From Jatrophihabitans sp. (GTDB lineage Bacteria > Actinomycetota > Actinomycetes > Mycobacteriales > Jatrophihabitantaceae), in contig DASWNX010000040.1 of NCBI GenBank assembly GCA_036399055.1, forward strand, positions 124,001 through 188,000: a stretch of 64,000 nt of DNA. The letters run 5' to 3'. The notes beneath the pieces are model-generated. The model ran no database searches and was not told the DNA's origin. It saw only the letters and a program-made list of their open reading frames with translations. The first letter of the stretch is position 1, and each line of letters opens with the position of its first letter. Positions 33,472 to 42,723 of the stretch are shown here, one piece after another. The position numbers and the translations under genes are program-made.

Positions 33472-35042
33472 TCAGCCGGTTGCGCACCCGGGTCAGCGGC
33501 GCCCGGGTGGTCAAGGCCTCGGGCCAGTACCTGGACGGCCCGTACGCCTCGACCCAACTGATGCTGGCCGCCGGTGGCGGGTTGCTGTTCTTCGGCCTGT
33601 TGATGTCGGCCTCGACCACCCTGGCGGCTTCGGTGCACACCACCGGCGACGCGCCGTGGGCGCAGCTGATCCGCGAGGTGCAGTTCATCCTGCTGAGCGT
33701 GCCGGTGTTCTGGCTGGCGGTCCGGATGCCACCGGCCGCCTATCGCCGGCTGGCCTATCCGGCGCTCGGCCTGGCGCTGATCGCCCTGGTCGGCGTGCTG
33801 GTTCCCGGCATCGGCGTCACGGTCAACGGAGCGCACCGCTGGCTGCAGCTGGGCCCGCTGACCGTGCAGCCCTCGGAGTTCGCCAAGTTCGCCATCTTGG
33901 TGTGGGGGGCCGACCTGCTTGCCCGCAAGGAGTCCTTGAAGACGCTGACCACGACCAGGCATGTGCTGATCCCACTGCTGCCGGGCTTCGTGGTGGTGAT
34001 CGGCCTGGTGATGCTGGAGCCGGACCTGGGCACCTCGTTGTGCTTCATGCTGCTGCTGCTGGGTTTGCTGTGGATGGTCGGCCTGCCCTACCGCTACTTC
34101 GCCAGCCTGGTGGTGGTGGTGGCCGGCGCGGTGACGGCCCTGGCGGTCACCGAGGCCTACCGGCTGGAGCGACTGACCACCTTCATGCATCCCGACCTCG
34201 ACCCGGGAGGCGCCGGCTATCACACCATCCAGGGCCTGTACGCGCTGTCCAGCGGTGGCATCTTCGGCGTCGGCCTCGGCCAGGGAACCTCGAAGTACGG
34301 CTGGGTGCCCAACGCCAACACCGACTACGTCTTCGCCGTCGTCGGTGAGGAGCTCGGCCTGCTGGGCTGCGTCGTGGTGCTGGGGCTGTTCGCGCTGTTC
34401 ACCTACGCCGCGATGCGGATCGCCCATCGCAGCCAGGACCCGTTCGTCCGGCTGGCCGGCAGCGGCGCCGCCATCTGGATCGCCGGCCAGGCATTGATCA
34501 ACATCGGATACGTGACCGCGTTGTTGCCGGTCACCGGCATTCCGCTGCCCTTCATCTCCAACGGCGGCACCTCACTGGTGCTGACCTGCGCCGTGCTGGG
34601 CATGCTGGTGTCCTTCGCCCGGCACGAGCCGGCCGCGGCCCGGGCCGCTCAGCTGGCGGCGGAGAGCGGCAGCACCGCCCGGTGGGTTCGGATGCTGCGG
34701 CTGCCCGCGCCGGCGGCGCCCCGGACGGCCCGTGCGTCCTCGACTGCGCGTGCGTCCTCGGCGTCGCGCTCGTCCTCGGCGTCGGCCTCGACCCCGCGAG
34801 CGTCCTCGGCTTCGACCCCGCGAGCGTCCTCGACCTCGCGGACGCCGGCGGGGGAGCGGGCCGCCGCCACCCCTGCCAGTGCCGCTGGAGGGCGGGGCGC
34901 CTCGACGGGGCGCCGTGGCGACCGGACGGCGTCGACCGGCGTCAAGGCGGCCGCTGCCACCCGGCCGGCGCCGGCGAGCCGGCAGCAGCCTGGCCCGCAC
35001 CGGACGGCGGGCCAGCCGACGGCTCGCCGCAAGGGCGCCTGA
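33468..35042 (+). CDS. ftsW: Septal peptidoglycan glycosyltransferase FtsW (SEDS family)
   Basis: Polymerises lipid II at the septum with FtsI. About 524 residues with ten helices; SEDS hallmarks are NGAHRWLQLGPLTVQPSEFAK, the VMLEPDLGTS segment, YHTIQGLYALSSGGIFGVGLGQG, NTDYVFAVVGEELGLLG with the catalytic-site acidic residue, and TGIPLPFISNGGTS. The last 140 residues form a cytoplasmic Ala/Ser/Arg/Thr-rich tail with repeated ASS and TPRASS units. ATG 33468 overlaps the stop of the murD-like remnant. Confidence 0.95.
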   Translation: MISRLRTRVSGARVVKASGQYLDGPYASTQLMLAAGGGLLFFGLLMSASTTLAASVHTTGDAPWAQLIREVQFILLSVPVFWLAVRMPPAAYRRLAYPALGLALIALVGVLVPGIGVTVNGAHRWLQLGPLTVQPSEFAKFAILVWGADLLARKESLKTLTTTRHVLIPLLPGFVVVIGLVMLEPDLGTSLCFMLLLLGLLWMVGLPYRYFASLVVVVAGAVTALAVTEAYRLERLTTFMHPDLDPGGAGYHTIQGLYALSSGGIFGVGLGQGTSKYGWVPNANTDYVFAVVGEELGLLGCVVVLGLFALFTYAAMRIAHRSQDPFVRLAGSGAAIWIAGQALINIGYVTALLPVTGIPLPFISNGGTSLVLTCAVLGMLVSFARHEPAAARAAQLAAESGSTARWVRMLRLPAPAAPRTARASSTARASSASRSSSASASTPRASSASTPRASSTSRTPAGERAAATPASAAGGRGASTGRRGDRTASTGVKAAAATRPAPASRQQPGPHRTAGQPTARRKGA

Positions 35043-35043
35043 G

Positions 35044-36174
35044 GTGGCCGAGCTGGCTGGGGCGCCCAAGGCGCCCAAGACACTGAGCGTCGTGATCGCC
35101 GGCGGCCACTCCGCCGGGCATATCGAGCCCGCGATGAACGTCGCGGACGCGATCAGAGACCTCGATCCGACCGTGCTGATCACCGCGCTGGGCACCGTCC
35201 GCGGCCTGGACACCACGCTGATCCCGGCGCGCGGGTATCCCCTGGAGCTGATTCCGCCGGTGCCGTTGCCCAGGCAGCTGAACCTGGCGCTGCTCAAGAC
35301 TCCCGGCCGGGTGGCCGCGGCGGTCCGGGCGGCCGGAGCGGTGCTGGACCGGGTGCAGGCCGACGTGGTGGTCGGCTTCGGCGGCTACGTGGCCGCGCCC
35401 GCCTACCTGGCCGCTCGGCGGCGGGGAATCCCCATCGTGGTGCACGAGGCCAACGCCCGGCCCGGGGTGGCCAACCGGCTGGCGGCCCGGCTGACCAGGC
35501 ACGTCTACACCGCGCAGGCCTCGGCCGGCCTGGCCCACGGCCGCCCGATCGGCATTCCGCTGCGCCCGGCCATCCTCGAACTGGACCGCGACCGCGACCG
35601 GCCGGGCGCCCGGGCCAGGCTGGGGCTGGCCGCCGACCGGCCCACGCTGCTGGTCACCGGCGGGTCCCAGGGCGCTCGGCGGCTGAACGAGGCGGTGCTC
35701 GGAGCGCAGCGGTCGCTGGCGGCGGCGGGCATCCAGGTGCTGCACATCGCCGGGGCGAAGAACCCGCTGGTCGCCCCGGACAGAACCGCTGACGAACCGC
35801 CGTACCTGGTGCTGCCCTACCTCGACGCGATGGCCGACGGGTACGCCGCCGCCGATTTCGTGCTGTGCCGCTCCGGAGCGATGACCTGCGCCGAGCTGAC
35901 CGCGGTGGGCCTGCCGGCCGGTTACGTGCCGCTGCCGCTGCGCGGTGGCGAGCAGCGCCTGAACGCCGAGCCCATCGTCTCCGCGGGCGGGGGCCTGCTG
36001 GTGGCCGACTCCGAGTGTGACTCGGCGTGGGTGGCCGAGAATGTGACCGCGGTGCTCAGCGATCAGACTCGGCTGGCGGCGATGTCAGCGGCCGCCCGCC
36101 GCGCCGGCGCCCGGGACGCGGGCGCGGTGCTGGCCCGCCGCATTCTGGAGGTGGCCCGTGACCACGACGCCTGA
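35044..36174 (+). CDS. murG: UDP-GlcNAc:lipid I GlcNAc transferase
   Basis: Makes lipid II on the cytoplasmic face. The 376-residue GT-B protein shows the first glycine loop as GGHSAGHIEPAMNVADAI, VVGFGGYVAAPAYLAA, VVHEANARPGVANRLAA, the VTGGSQGARRLNEAV loop at the start of the second domain, and LCRSGAMTCAELTAVGLPAG with the UDP-GlcNAc contacts. GTG 35044 starts one base after the ftsW stop; an open frame extends upstream antisense-free over the FtsW tail but has no homology. It overlaps murC by 17 bp. Confidence 0.95.
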   Translation: MAELAGAPKAPKTLSVVIAGGHSAGHIEPAMNVADAIRDLDPTVLITALGTVRGLDTTLIPARGYPLELIPPVPLPRQLNLALLKTPGRVAAAVRAAGAVLDRVQADVVVGFGGYVAAPAYLAARRRGIPIVVHEANARPGVANRLAARLTRHVYTAQASAGLAHGRPIGIPLRPAILELDRDRDRPGARARLGLAADRPTLLVTGGSQGARRLNEAVLGAQRSLAAAGIQVLHIAGAKNPLVAPDRTADEPPYLVLPYLDAMADGYAAADFVLCRSGAMTCAELTAVGLPAGYVPLPLRGGEQRLNAEPIVSAGGGLLVADSECDSAWVAENVTAVLSDQTRLAAMSAAARRAGARDAGAVLARRILEVARDHDA

Positions 36175-37696
36175 GCCGGTCTTCGGGGCTGAGCCGGGCC
36201 CGGCGGCGCGCTCGCAGGCCGGCTATGACCGGCCGGCCGGCTGGACCGCGCCCGGCGCGGCGCTGGTGTCGACAGCGGCCACCGAGGTGGTTCCGCCGGC
36301 CGGCGAGCTCGGCCGGGTGCACATCATGGGCATCGCCGGTTCGGGGATGAGCAGCCTGGCTCGGATCATGCTGGCCCGGGGCGTTGCGGTGACCGGCTGC
36401 GAGAGCCGCGAGTCCGAGACCGTGCGGCAACTGCGCGAGCTCGGCGCCGAGATCTGGATCGGGCATGCGTTGGAGCACCTGGACGGCTGCGACACCCTGG
36501 TCTACACGACCGCTATCGATCCCGCGAACTTCGAGCTGACCGCCGGTCGCGAACGCGGGCTGCGGGTGCTGCGCCGGGCGACCGCGCTGGCCTCGATGGT
36601 CACCGGCAGCCGCTGCGTCGCCATCGCCGGCACCCACGGAAAGACCACCACCACCTCGCTGCTGGCCACCGCCGCGCTGGCAGCCGGCCTGGATCCCTCT
36701 TTCGCGATCGGGGCGAACCTGGCTGGCGTCGGGGTGAACGGGCAGGCCGGCGCCGGTGAGCTGTTCATCGTCGAGGCCGACGAGAGCGACGGCTCGTTCC
36801 TGCTGCTGTGGCCGGAGATCGCGGTGGTGACCAACGTCGAGGCCGACCATCTGGAGAACCACGGTGACCTCGAAGGGATCTTCAGGGCCTTCGAGCAGTT
36901 CGTGGACCGGATCGCACCCGGTGGCCTGCTGCTGTACTGCGCCGATGACGCCGGCGCCAGCCGGCTGGCCGGCTACGCCCGCGAGCGCGACATCCGGGTG
37001 CGCGGCTACGGCGCCGGCGCGGGGGCTGAGGTCCGGGTCGGCGACATCGTCGAGCTGCCCGACGCGGTGGAGTTCACCGTGCACGGCGTGGGCGAAGCCG
37101 CCATCGACGTCCGGCTCGGGTCGCTGATCGGCCGGCACATGGCACTCAACGCCACGGCCGCGCTGGCGGTCGCGGTGGAGCTGGGCATGCCGGCCGGGCT
37201 GGTCGCCGGCAGCTGGCGAGACTTCCCCGGCGTGCAGCGCCGCTTCGAGTTCCGCGGCGAGGCCGGCGGCGTCCGGGTGTATGACGACTACGCCCACCAC
37301 CCGACCGAGGTGCGCGCGCAGCTCGGCGCCGCTCGCGGCGTGCTGAGCGGGCCCGGCAGGCTCATCGCGATCTTCCAGCCGGGCACCTACAGCCGGACCC
37401 AGACGTTCGCCTCGGAGTTCGGCCAGGCCCTGGCGCTGGCCGACGTCGCCGTGGTGATGGACATCTTCCCGGCTCGGGAGAAGCCGATTCCGGGAGTGAC
37501 CGGCGAGCTGATCGCCGGGCGGGTCCCGTCGCCTCCCGCCCAGGTGCTCTACGAACCGGACTGGCACGCGGTCGCCGCCCGGGTGGCCGCCCTGGCCGAG
37601 CCCGGCGACGTGCTGCTGACCATGGGGATCGGCGACGTCCACCTGCTGTGCGCCGACATCCTCGCCGAGCTGGCCCGACGGGCGGCAACCCGATGA
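36158..37696 (+). CDS. murC: UDP-MurNAc:L-alanine ligase
   Basis: First ligase of the stem peptide pathway. The 512-residue protein has a 45-residue variable N-terminus, then HIMGIAGSGMSSLARIML, VAIAGTHGKTTTTSLLA (P-loop), EADESDGSFLLLWPEIAVVTNVEADHLENHG and YDDYAHHPTEVRAQL, all MurC signatures. GTG 36158 lies within the murG end. The stop overlaps the ftsQ ATG. Other Mur ligases present here are E and F; D is missing from the cluster. Confidence 0.95.
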   Translation: MTTTPEPVFGAEPGPAARSQAGYDRPAGWTAPGAALVSTAATEVVPPAGELGRVHIMGIAGSGMSSLARIMLARGVAVTGCESRESETVRQLRELGAEIWIGHALEHLDGCDTLVYTTAIDPANFELTAGRERGLRVLRRATALASMVTGSRCVAIAGTHGKTTTTSLLATAALAAGLDPSFAIGANLAGVGVNGQAGAGELFIVEADESDGSFLLLWPEIAVVTNVEADHLENHGDLEGIFRAFEQFVDRIAPGGLLLYCADDAGASRLAGYARERDIRVRGYGAGAGAEVRVGDIVELPDAVEFTVHGVGEAAIDVRLGSLIGRHMALNATAALAVAVELGMPAGLVAGSWRDFPGVQRRFEFRGEAGGVRVYDDYAHHPTEVRAQLGAARGVLSGPGRLIAIFQPGTYSRTQTFASEFGQALALADVAVVMDIFPAREKPIPGVTGELIAGRVPSPPAQVLYEPDWHAVAARVAALAEPGDVLLTMGIGDVHLLCADILAELARRAATR

Positions 37697-38400
37697 CCGG
37701 CATCCCGACTGCCGGCCGGCTGGGGTGGTTGCGGACGGCCCGCTGGCAGCCCTGGTGCGCGGCCGCCCTGGTGCTGGCCCTGCTGCTCTGGCTGATCGCC
37801 TTCTCCAGTGTGCTGGGGGTGCGCTCGGTGAAGGTGGTCGGCGCCCGGACGCTGACCGCCGAGCAGGTGCGCGCCGCCGCCGGCATCCGGACCGGCGCGC
37901 CGCTGGCCAGGCTCGACCTCGACGCCGTCAGCTCCCGGCTGAGCGCGGTGGCGCCCATCCGCGCCGTCACGGTGAGCAGGTCCTACCCGGGCACCGTCAC
38001 CATCCGGGTCACCGAGCGGACCGCGGTCGGCTACCGCCCGGTCGACGGGGGACAGGTGCTGCTCGTCGACCGCGACAACGTGGTCTTCCGCTCCGTCAAG
38101 AGCACCCCGGCCGGCTTGCCGCGGCTGCTGGCCTCGAGCTCGGGCGCGCCCTCGGCCGCCGCGGCGCTGGTCGCCGGAACGCTGCCGCCCAAGATCAGCA
38201 AGTCCCTCGGCTCGATCTCGGCGCCGAGCGAGGAGTCGGTCACGCTGACCCTGCGAGACGGCCGCACGGTGCTGTGGGGTGGGGTGGACCGCAGCGTGGA
38301 GAAGGCGCGGCTGCTGTCGGTGCTGCTGGGCCAGCCGGGGCGCTACTTCGACCTGAGCGATCCCAGCACGGTGATCAGCCGCGCCGGCCCCGGCAACTAG
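37693..38400 (+). CDS. ftsQ: Division protein FtsQ
   Basis: Bitopic protein of the FtsQBL division complex. In 235 residues there is a short cytoplasmic N-terminus, one helix (ALVLALLLWLIAFSSVLGV, about 26-44), the POTRA domain (VRSVKVVGARTLTAEQVRAAAGI ... GAPLARLDLDAVSSRL) and the FtsQ beta domain (TERTAVGYRPVDGGQVLLVDRDNVVFR). ATG 37693 overlaps murC by four bases. Confidence 0.93.
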   Translation: MTGIPTAGRLGWLRTARWQPWCAAALVLALLLWLIAFSSVLGVRSVKVVGARTLTAEQVRAAAGIRTGAPLARLDLDAVSSRLSAVAPIRAVTVSRSYPGTVTIRVTERTAVGYRPVDGGQVLLVDRDNVVFRSVKSTPAGLPRLLASSSGAPSAAAALVAGTLPPKISKSLGSISAPSEESVTLTLRDGRTVLWGGVDRSVEKARLLSVLLGQPGRYFDLSDPSTVISRAGPGN

Positions 38401-38675
38401 CTCACTGCCTGCTCGCGCCTCCGATCGCCTAGCCCGGCCACAAGTCCGGCTGCCTGCTCGCGCGCCTCCGCCGAGCGTCAATGATCCGTGACTTTCGGTG
38501 TGTCGCGGCGCGCCTTCACGCGCCGGCGGCTCGGCGAACTACTTTTCCTGATATCGCTCAGGTTGACATAACATTAACGGTCTACTTGAGGGTGAGGGTT
38601 CAAACCAGGTACCCGAGCACTACCGAAGATCGACCACCACCACCGAAGATCGAAAGCTAGCGAAGGACAGGCCTC
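38401..38675 (+). promoter_or_regulatory. ftsZ upstream region
   Basis: This 275-bp gap contains an A/T-rich island unusual for the window, with TTGACA at 38563-38568, a consensus -35 box; the best 17-base-spaced -10 is poor (TTGAGG), so the exact promoter is unclear. Further down ACCGAAGATCGA occurs twice (38622-38633 and 38642-38653, 20-bp period), a possible binding site. AAGGA precedes the ftsZ ATG by ten bases. ftsZ commonly has its own promoters in actinobacteria. Confidence 0.4.
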
Positions 38676-39869
38676 ATGACCTCACCCCACAACTACCTCG
38701 CTGTGATCAAGGTCGTCGGTGTCGGCGGCGGCGGCGTGAACGCGGTCAACCGGATGATCGAGCAGGGCCTCAAGGGCGTCGAGTTCATCGCGGTGAACAC
38801 CGATGCGCAGGCCCTGCTGATGTCTGACGCTGACGTCAAGCTCGACGTCGGCCGCGAGCTGACCCGCGGCCTCGGCGCCGGCGCGCAGCCTGAGGTCGGC
38901 CGAAAGGCCGCCGAAGACCACCGCGACGAGATCGAAGAGGTGCTCAAGGGCGCCGACATGGTCTTCGTCACGGCCGGTGAGGGCGGCGGCACCGGCACCG
39001 GCGGCGCTCCGGTGATCGCCAGCATGGCCCGCAAGCTTGGCGCGTTGACCATCGGCGTGGTCACCCGGCCGTTCTCCTTCGAGGGGAAGAAGCGCGCCAC
39101 CCAGGCCGAGATCGGCATCGAGCAGCTGCGCGCCGAGTGCGACACGCTGATCGTCATTCCCAACGACCGGTTGCTGCAGATCTCTGACCCCAACGTCTCG
39201 GTGATGGACGCCTTCCGCAGCGCCGACCAGGTGTTGCTGTCCGGCGTGCAGGGCATCACCGACCTGATCACCACCCCGGGCCTGATCAACCTGGACTTCG
39301 CCGACGTCAAGAGCGTCATGAGCGGCGCCGGCTCGGCCCTGATGGGCATCGGCTCGGCGCGTGGCGAAGGCCGGGCCCGGGCGGCTGCCGAGATGGCGAT
39401 CGCGAGCCCGCTGCTGGAGGCGAGCATGGACGGCGCCCACGGCGTGCTGCTGTCGATCTACGGCGGCTCTGACCTGGGCCTGTTCGAGATCAACGACGCC
39501 GCCACCCTAGTCGCCGAGTCCGCGCACCCGGACGCCAACATCATCTTCGGCGCGGTGATCGACGACACCCTCGGCGACGAGGTCAAGGTGACCGTCATCG
39601 CCGCCGGCTTCGACTCGGGCCAGCTGCCCTACAAGAAGGTCGAGATCCCCGCGCGGCGTGAGCCTGAAGCCCACCTGGCCACCGTCTCGGCCGCGCCGGT
39701 GATGAACGGAGCCTCCGCCGGGACAGCCCGGCCGGCGCAGACGTTCCAGCCCAGTTCCAGCGCCTTCAACTCCAGCGCGCCGGCCGCGGGCAACAGCTGG
39801 TCGCCGACCACCACGCGCAAGCCGGTCGAGCCCGACGAGGAACTGGACGTCCCTGACTTCCTGAAGTAG
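38676..39869 (+). CDS. ftsZ: Cell division GTPase FtsZ
   Basis: Tubulin-like GTPase that forms the Z-ring. The 397-residue protein has [16 protein letters not shown], the tubulin signature [15 protein letters not shown] (about residues 100-113), the synergy loop region [22 protein letters not shown] and the conserved C-terminal peptide DVPDFLK that binds SepF and FtsW. The linker before that peptide is Ser/Ala/Thr-rich and about 60 residues long. ATG 38676 has AAGGA upstream. Confidence 0.98.
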   Translation: MTSPHNYLAVIKVVGVGGGGVNAVNRMIEQGLKGVEFIAVNTDAQALLMSDADVKLDVGRELTRGLGAGAQPEVGRKAAEDHRDEIEEVLKGADMVFVTAGEGGGTGTGGAPVIASMARKLGALTIGVVTRPFSFEGKKRATQAEIGIEQLRAECDTLIVIPNDRLLQISDPNVSVMDAFRSADQVLLSGVQGITDLITTPGLINLDFADVKSVMSGAGSALMGIGSARGEGRARAAAEMAIASPLLEASMDGAHGVLLSIYGGSDLGLFEINDAATLVAESAHPDANIIFGAVIDDTLGDEVKVTVIAAGFDSGQLPYKKVEIPARREPEAHLATVSAAPVMNGASAGTARPAQTFQPSSSAFNSSAPAAGNSWSPTTTRKPVEPDEELDVPDFLK

Positions 39870-39883
39870 GCCGGACAGCTTCG

Positions 39884-40624
39884 ATGAGCTCCCCGCCGGA
39901 GGACCGGCTGGCCGAGTTGCGCGACAACCTGGCCGCGGTCCGGTCCCGGATCGACCAGGGGTGCCTCGCCGCCGGCCGGTCCAGCCAGGAGATCACCCTG
40001 ATCGCGGTCACCAAATTCTTTCCGGTGACCGACGCCGCGCTGCTGGCCGAGTTGGGCGTGACCGACCTGGGGGAGAGCCGGGACCAGGACGCTTCGGTCA
40101 AGGCGGCCGAGTTGGCCGAGCACACCAGCGTCGCGGTCCGGTGGCATTTCATCGGGCGGCTGCAAAGGAACAAGGCCCGGTCGGTGGCCCGGTACGCCGA
40201 CCTGGTGCACAGCGTCGACCGGCAATCGCTGGCCGAGGCGCTTGAAGACGGCGCTCGGCGAGCCGAACGGCCCGCGCTGGACGTCCTCGTCCAGCTGAGC
40301 CTGGACGACGACGCCGACGCCAAGGCCCCGACCGGCCGGGGCGGTGGCGCGGCGGACGAGCTGATGCGGCTGGCTGATCGGGTCGCCGGCTCGGAGGTAT
40401 TGCGGCTGGCCGGCGTGATGGCGATCGCTCCGCTCAAGGGTGATCCCGATCAGGCGTTCAGCCGGTTGGCCGAGGTCCTCCAGCGGTTGCGCGAGAACCA
40501 CCCGGCGGCCGATGTCGTCTCGGCCGGCATGAGCGATGACCTGGAAGCAGCGCTGCGACATGGCGCGACACACGTGCGGATCGGTACGGCGTTGCTCGGC
40601 CGCCGCCCCCAACAATTCAGATAG
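39884..40624 (+). CDS. yggS: YggS-family PLP homeostasis protein
   Basis: Pyridoxal-phosphate-binding single-domain barrel (PROSC/YlmE family) involved in PLP and amino-acid homeostasis. Of 246 residues, IALTK-type lysine for PLP is in [20 protein letters not shown]; the family motifs [42 protein letters not shown] and the terminal [28 protein letters not shown] are clear. In most actinobacteria pgeF (yfiH) stands between ftsZ and yggS; here only 14 bp separate them. Confidence 0.95.
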   Translation: MSSPPEDRLAELRDNLAAVRSRIDQGCLAAGRSSQEITLIAVTKFFPVTDAALLAELGVTDLGESRDQDASVKAAELAEHTSVAVRWHFIGRLQRNKARSVARYADLVHSVDRQSLAEALEDGARRAERPALDVLVQLSLDDDADAKAPTGRGGGAADELMRLADRVAGSEVLRLAGVMAIAPLKGDPDQAFSRLAEVLQRLRENHPAADVVSAGMSDDLEAALRHGATHVRIGTALLGRRPQQFR

Positions 40625-40667
40625 CGTCGGCCCGCAGCAGCGGGAAGTACCTACACAGGAGGACGAA

Positions 40668-41162
40668 ATGGCTACAGCCTTTCGGAAGATGGGCGTCTAC
40701 CTCGGCCTAGTCGAGGATGACGACTACGCCGACGGCGGCGGCACGGAGTCCTACGGCTCGCTCGCGCGTGATCCGCAGTACCAGCGCCGCGAAGTCGAGC
40801 CGGCGCCGGCACGTGGCGGCTACGAGGCCCCCAGCGCCGAGACCGAGATCTATGACGACTACGACGTCACCTACGAGCAGCCCCCGCAGCGCATCACCAC
40901 CCTGCACCCGCGGACCTACAACGAGGCCAAGACGATCGGCCTGCAGTTCCGCGCCGGAACGCCGGTGATCATGAACCTCTCCGAGATGGACGACTCCGAC
41001 GCCAAGCGGCTGGTCGACTTCGCGGCCGGGTTGACCTTCGGCCTGCACGGCAGCATCGAGCGGGTCACCCCCAAGGTGTTCCTGCTCAGCCCGCACAACG
41101 TCTCGGTGACCGCGGCGGACAAGCAGCGGATCGTCGAGGGCGGTTTCTACAACCAGAGTTGA
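40668..41162 (+). CDS. sepF: Cell division protein SepF
   Basis: FtsZ membrane anchor and Z-ring organiser. The 164-residue protein has an N-terminal amphipathic segment ([15 protein letters not shown]), an acidic linker and the SepF core [47 protein letters not shown] ending in [20 protein letters not shown] 40668 is set by AGGAGG six bases upstream. The core stretch is quoted in part only by its start and end positions (about residues 73-140). Confidence 0.95.
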   Translation: MATAFRKMGVYLGLVEDDDYADGGGTESYGSLARDPQYQRREVEPAPARGGYEAPSAETEIYDDYDVTYEQPPQRITTLHPRTYNEAKTIGLQFRAGTPVIMNLSEMDDSDAKRLVDFAAGLTFGLHGSIERVTPKVFLLSPHNVSVTAADKQRIVEGGFYNQS

Positions 41163-41202
41163 GGCGTCGGCGGTCTCACCGTGCGGGTGAGAGAATGGGT
41201 CC

Positions 41203-41496
41203 ATGACGACGTTCTGGGCCGCGATCGGCCTCGCGCTGCTGGTGTTCTATCTGCTGGTGATCGCCCGGTTGATCGTGGAGACGACGCGCAGCTTCGCCAG
41301 AGGATGGCGTCCGGCCGGCGCAGCGGCTATCGGCCTGGAGGCGGTGTACACCGTCACCGACCCGCCGATGAAGCTGCTGCGACGGCTGATTCCGCCGTTG
41401 CGGCTCGGTGGGATCAATTTCGACATGAGCGTGATCGTGCTGTTGCTCGTCATCTGGATATTGCGCGCGATCGTCACGTCACTGGCTACCGGCTGA
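41203..41496 (+). CDS. yggT: YggT-family membrane protein
   Basis: A 97-residue protein with two membrane helices flanking the signature YTVTDPPMKLLRRLIPPLRLGG, which is diagnostic of the YggT family found between sepF and divIVA in actinobacteria. Function is unclear; links to division and osmotic stress have been suggested for relatives. GAGAAT six bases before ATG 41203 may be a weak -10 box of a leaderless promoter. Confidence 0.92.
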   Translation: MTTFWAAIGLALLVFYLLVIARLIVETTRSFARGWRPAGAAAIGLEAVYTVTDPPMKLLRRLIPPLRLGGINFDMSVIVLLLVIWILRAIVTSLATG

Positions 41497-41526
41497 CCTC
41501 GCTCAGCCTGCCCGCCAGGCCGGCTC

Positions 41527-41549
41527 AGGCTGACTTCAGCCCTCTTTTT
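41527..41549 (+). terminator. Candidate intrinsic terminator after yggT
   Basis: GGCTG-ACTT-CAGCC forms a five-pair stem with four-base loop, followed by CTCTTTTTC. Stem is short but the T-run is rare in this GC-rich window. It would separate yggT from divIVA. Confidence 0.45.
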
Positions 41550-41724
41550 CGGCACTCGCGCGCTACGCCTGCGCCCCGGGTCGCTATCCTGCCTACTGCA
41601 CCGATTTATGCAGTCGGGGCGAGCGGCGCCGCGACTTCGTGGCTGCCGTATGCATCAAGCCTGTCCGTCGCACGCCAGGACAGCCCGTTCCCGGGCTTTC
41701 CACCACTCCACATGAGGTGACTCG

Positions 41725-42627
41725 ATGCCTTTGACGCCCGCTGAAGTCCACAACGTGGTCTTCAAGAAGCCCCCGATTGGCAAGCGCGGGTACGACGAAG
41801 AAGAGGTCGACGCCTTTCTCGACATCATCGAAGTCGAACTCGCCCGTCTGATCGAGGAGAACGCAGACCTCAAGGACCGCTCGCCGGCCGGCGCGGCCTC
41901 GCCGGACGGTTCAGCGCTGGCCGCGGCGCGTGAGGAGAACCGCAAGCTCACCGCCCGGATCGGCGAGCTGGAAGCGGCGCTGACCCAGGCCCGCAAGCCC
42001 GCGGCCGGAGACCAAAACGAGCCGGCCGCGATCGCCGCCGCGCACGAGGAGAACCGCAAGCTGACGACCCGGATCGGCGAGCTCGAAGCAGCCGTCAACC
42101 AGGCGCGCCAGGCCGTCCTGCAGGCCCAGCAGGAAGCTGCCGCCGCCAAGGCTGCCAGCCCGGCGGCCAGCGGCACGACCGGCGGCAATCAGCTCGGCAT
42201 GGCCGAGCGGGTGCTGGCCCTGGCGCAGCAGGCTGCCGACGAGCAGACCGCAGCCGCCAAGGCGCACTCGGACAAGACCTTCGCCGAGGCCAAGGCGCAC
42301 CAGGAGCGGGTGCAGGCAGAGGCCCGCGCCTTCCACGAGAAGACCGTCGCCGAGGCCCAGTCGCGCGCCGAGCAGCTGGAGCGGGACTCGCGCGCGAAGG
42401 CCTCGGGCACCGTGCAGGAGGCCGAGCAGCGGGCCAACCAGATCACCAGCCAGCTCGAGCAGCGCAAGGCGGCGCTGGAGAAGCGGCTGGAGGAGTTGCG
42501 CACCTTCGAGCACGAGTACCGCTCGCGGCTCAAGAGCTACCTGGAGTCCCAGCTGCGGGATTTGGACACCAGCACCCGCGCGGAGCCGGCCACTCAGCCG
42601 GCCGGCTCGGACAAGCAGTCCGGCTGA
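41725..42627 (+). CDS. divIVA: Polar growth protein DivIVA/Wag31
   Basis: Membrane-curvature-sensing coiled-coil protein that directs polar growth. The 300-residue protein begins with the DivIVA lipid-binding domain ([33 protein letters not shown]), then a linker with two near-identical 24-residue units ([20 protein letters not shown] and [20 protein letters not shown], about residues 71 and 109), and a long C-terminal coiled coil (residues 155-280). GAGGTGA precedes ATG 41725. In mycobacteria Wag31 is phosphorylated by Ser/Thr kinases. The 228 bp upstream hold the yggT terminator and probably a promoter (TATCCT near 41586). Confidence 0.95.
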   Translation: MPLTPAEVHNVVFKKPPIGKRGYDEEEVDAFLDIIEVELARLIEENADLKDRSPAGAASPDGSALAAAREENRKLTARIGELEAALTQARKPAAGDQNEPAAIAAAHEENRKLTTRIGELEAAVNQARQAVLQAQQEAAAAKAASPAASGTTGGNQLGMAERVLALAQQAADEQTAAAKAHSDKTFAEAKAHQERVQAEARAFHEKTVAEAQSRAEQLERDSRAKASGTVQEAEQRANQITSQLEQRKAALEKRLEELRTFEHEYRSRLKSYLESQLRDLDTSTRAEPATQPAGSDKQSG

Positions 42628-42723
42628 CCCAGCCGGCGCGATCGGATCGAGGAGCGGCGCTTGGCGACGGCCCGACAGGGCCGGCCGCCGGGCGCCGCGG
42701 CCTAGAAGGCGGGAGGCCGCGAC

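Noticed and set aside
32184..34427. A 747-codon minus-strand frame across mraY and ftsW
   Set aside because: Antisense shadow of two membrane protein genes with His/Gln-rich composition; no start signal or homology.
34732..35043. Upstream extension of the MurG frame (Arg/Pro-rich)
   Set aside because: It is an alternative frame of the repetitive FtsW tail; GTG 35044 gives the normal MurG N-terminus.
38563..38590. A complete sigma-A promoter for ftsZ from TTGACA
   Set aside because: The -35 box is perfect but no acceptable -10 is at 16-18 bases, so only the region is listed.
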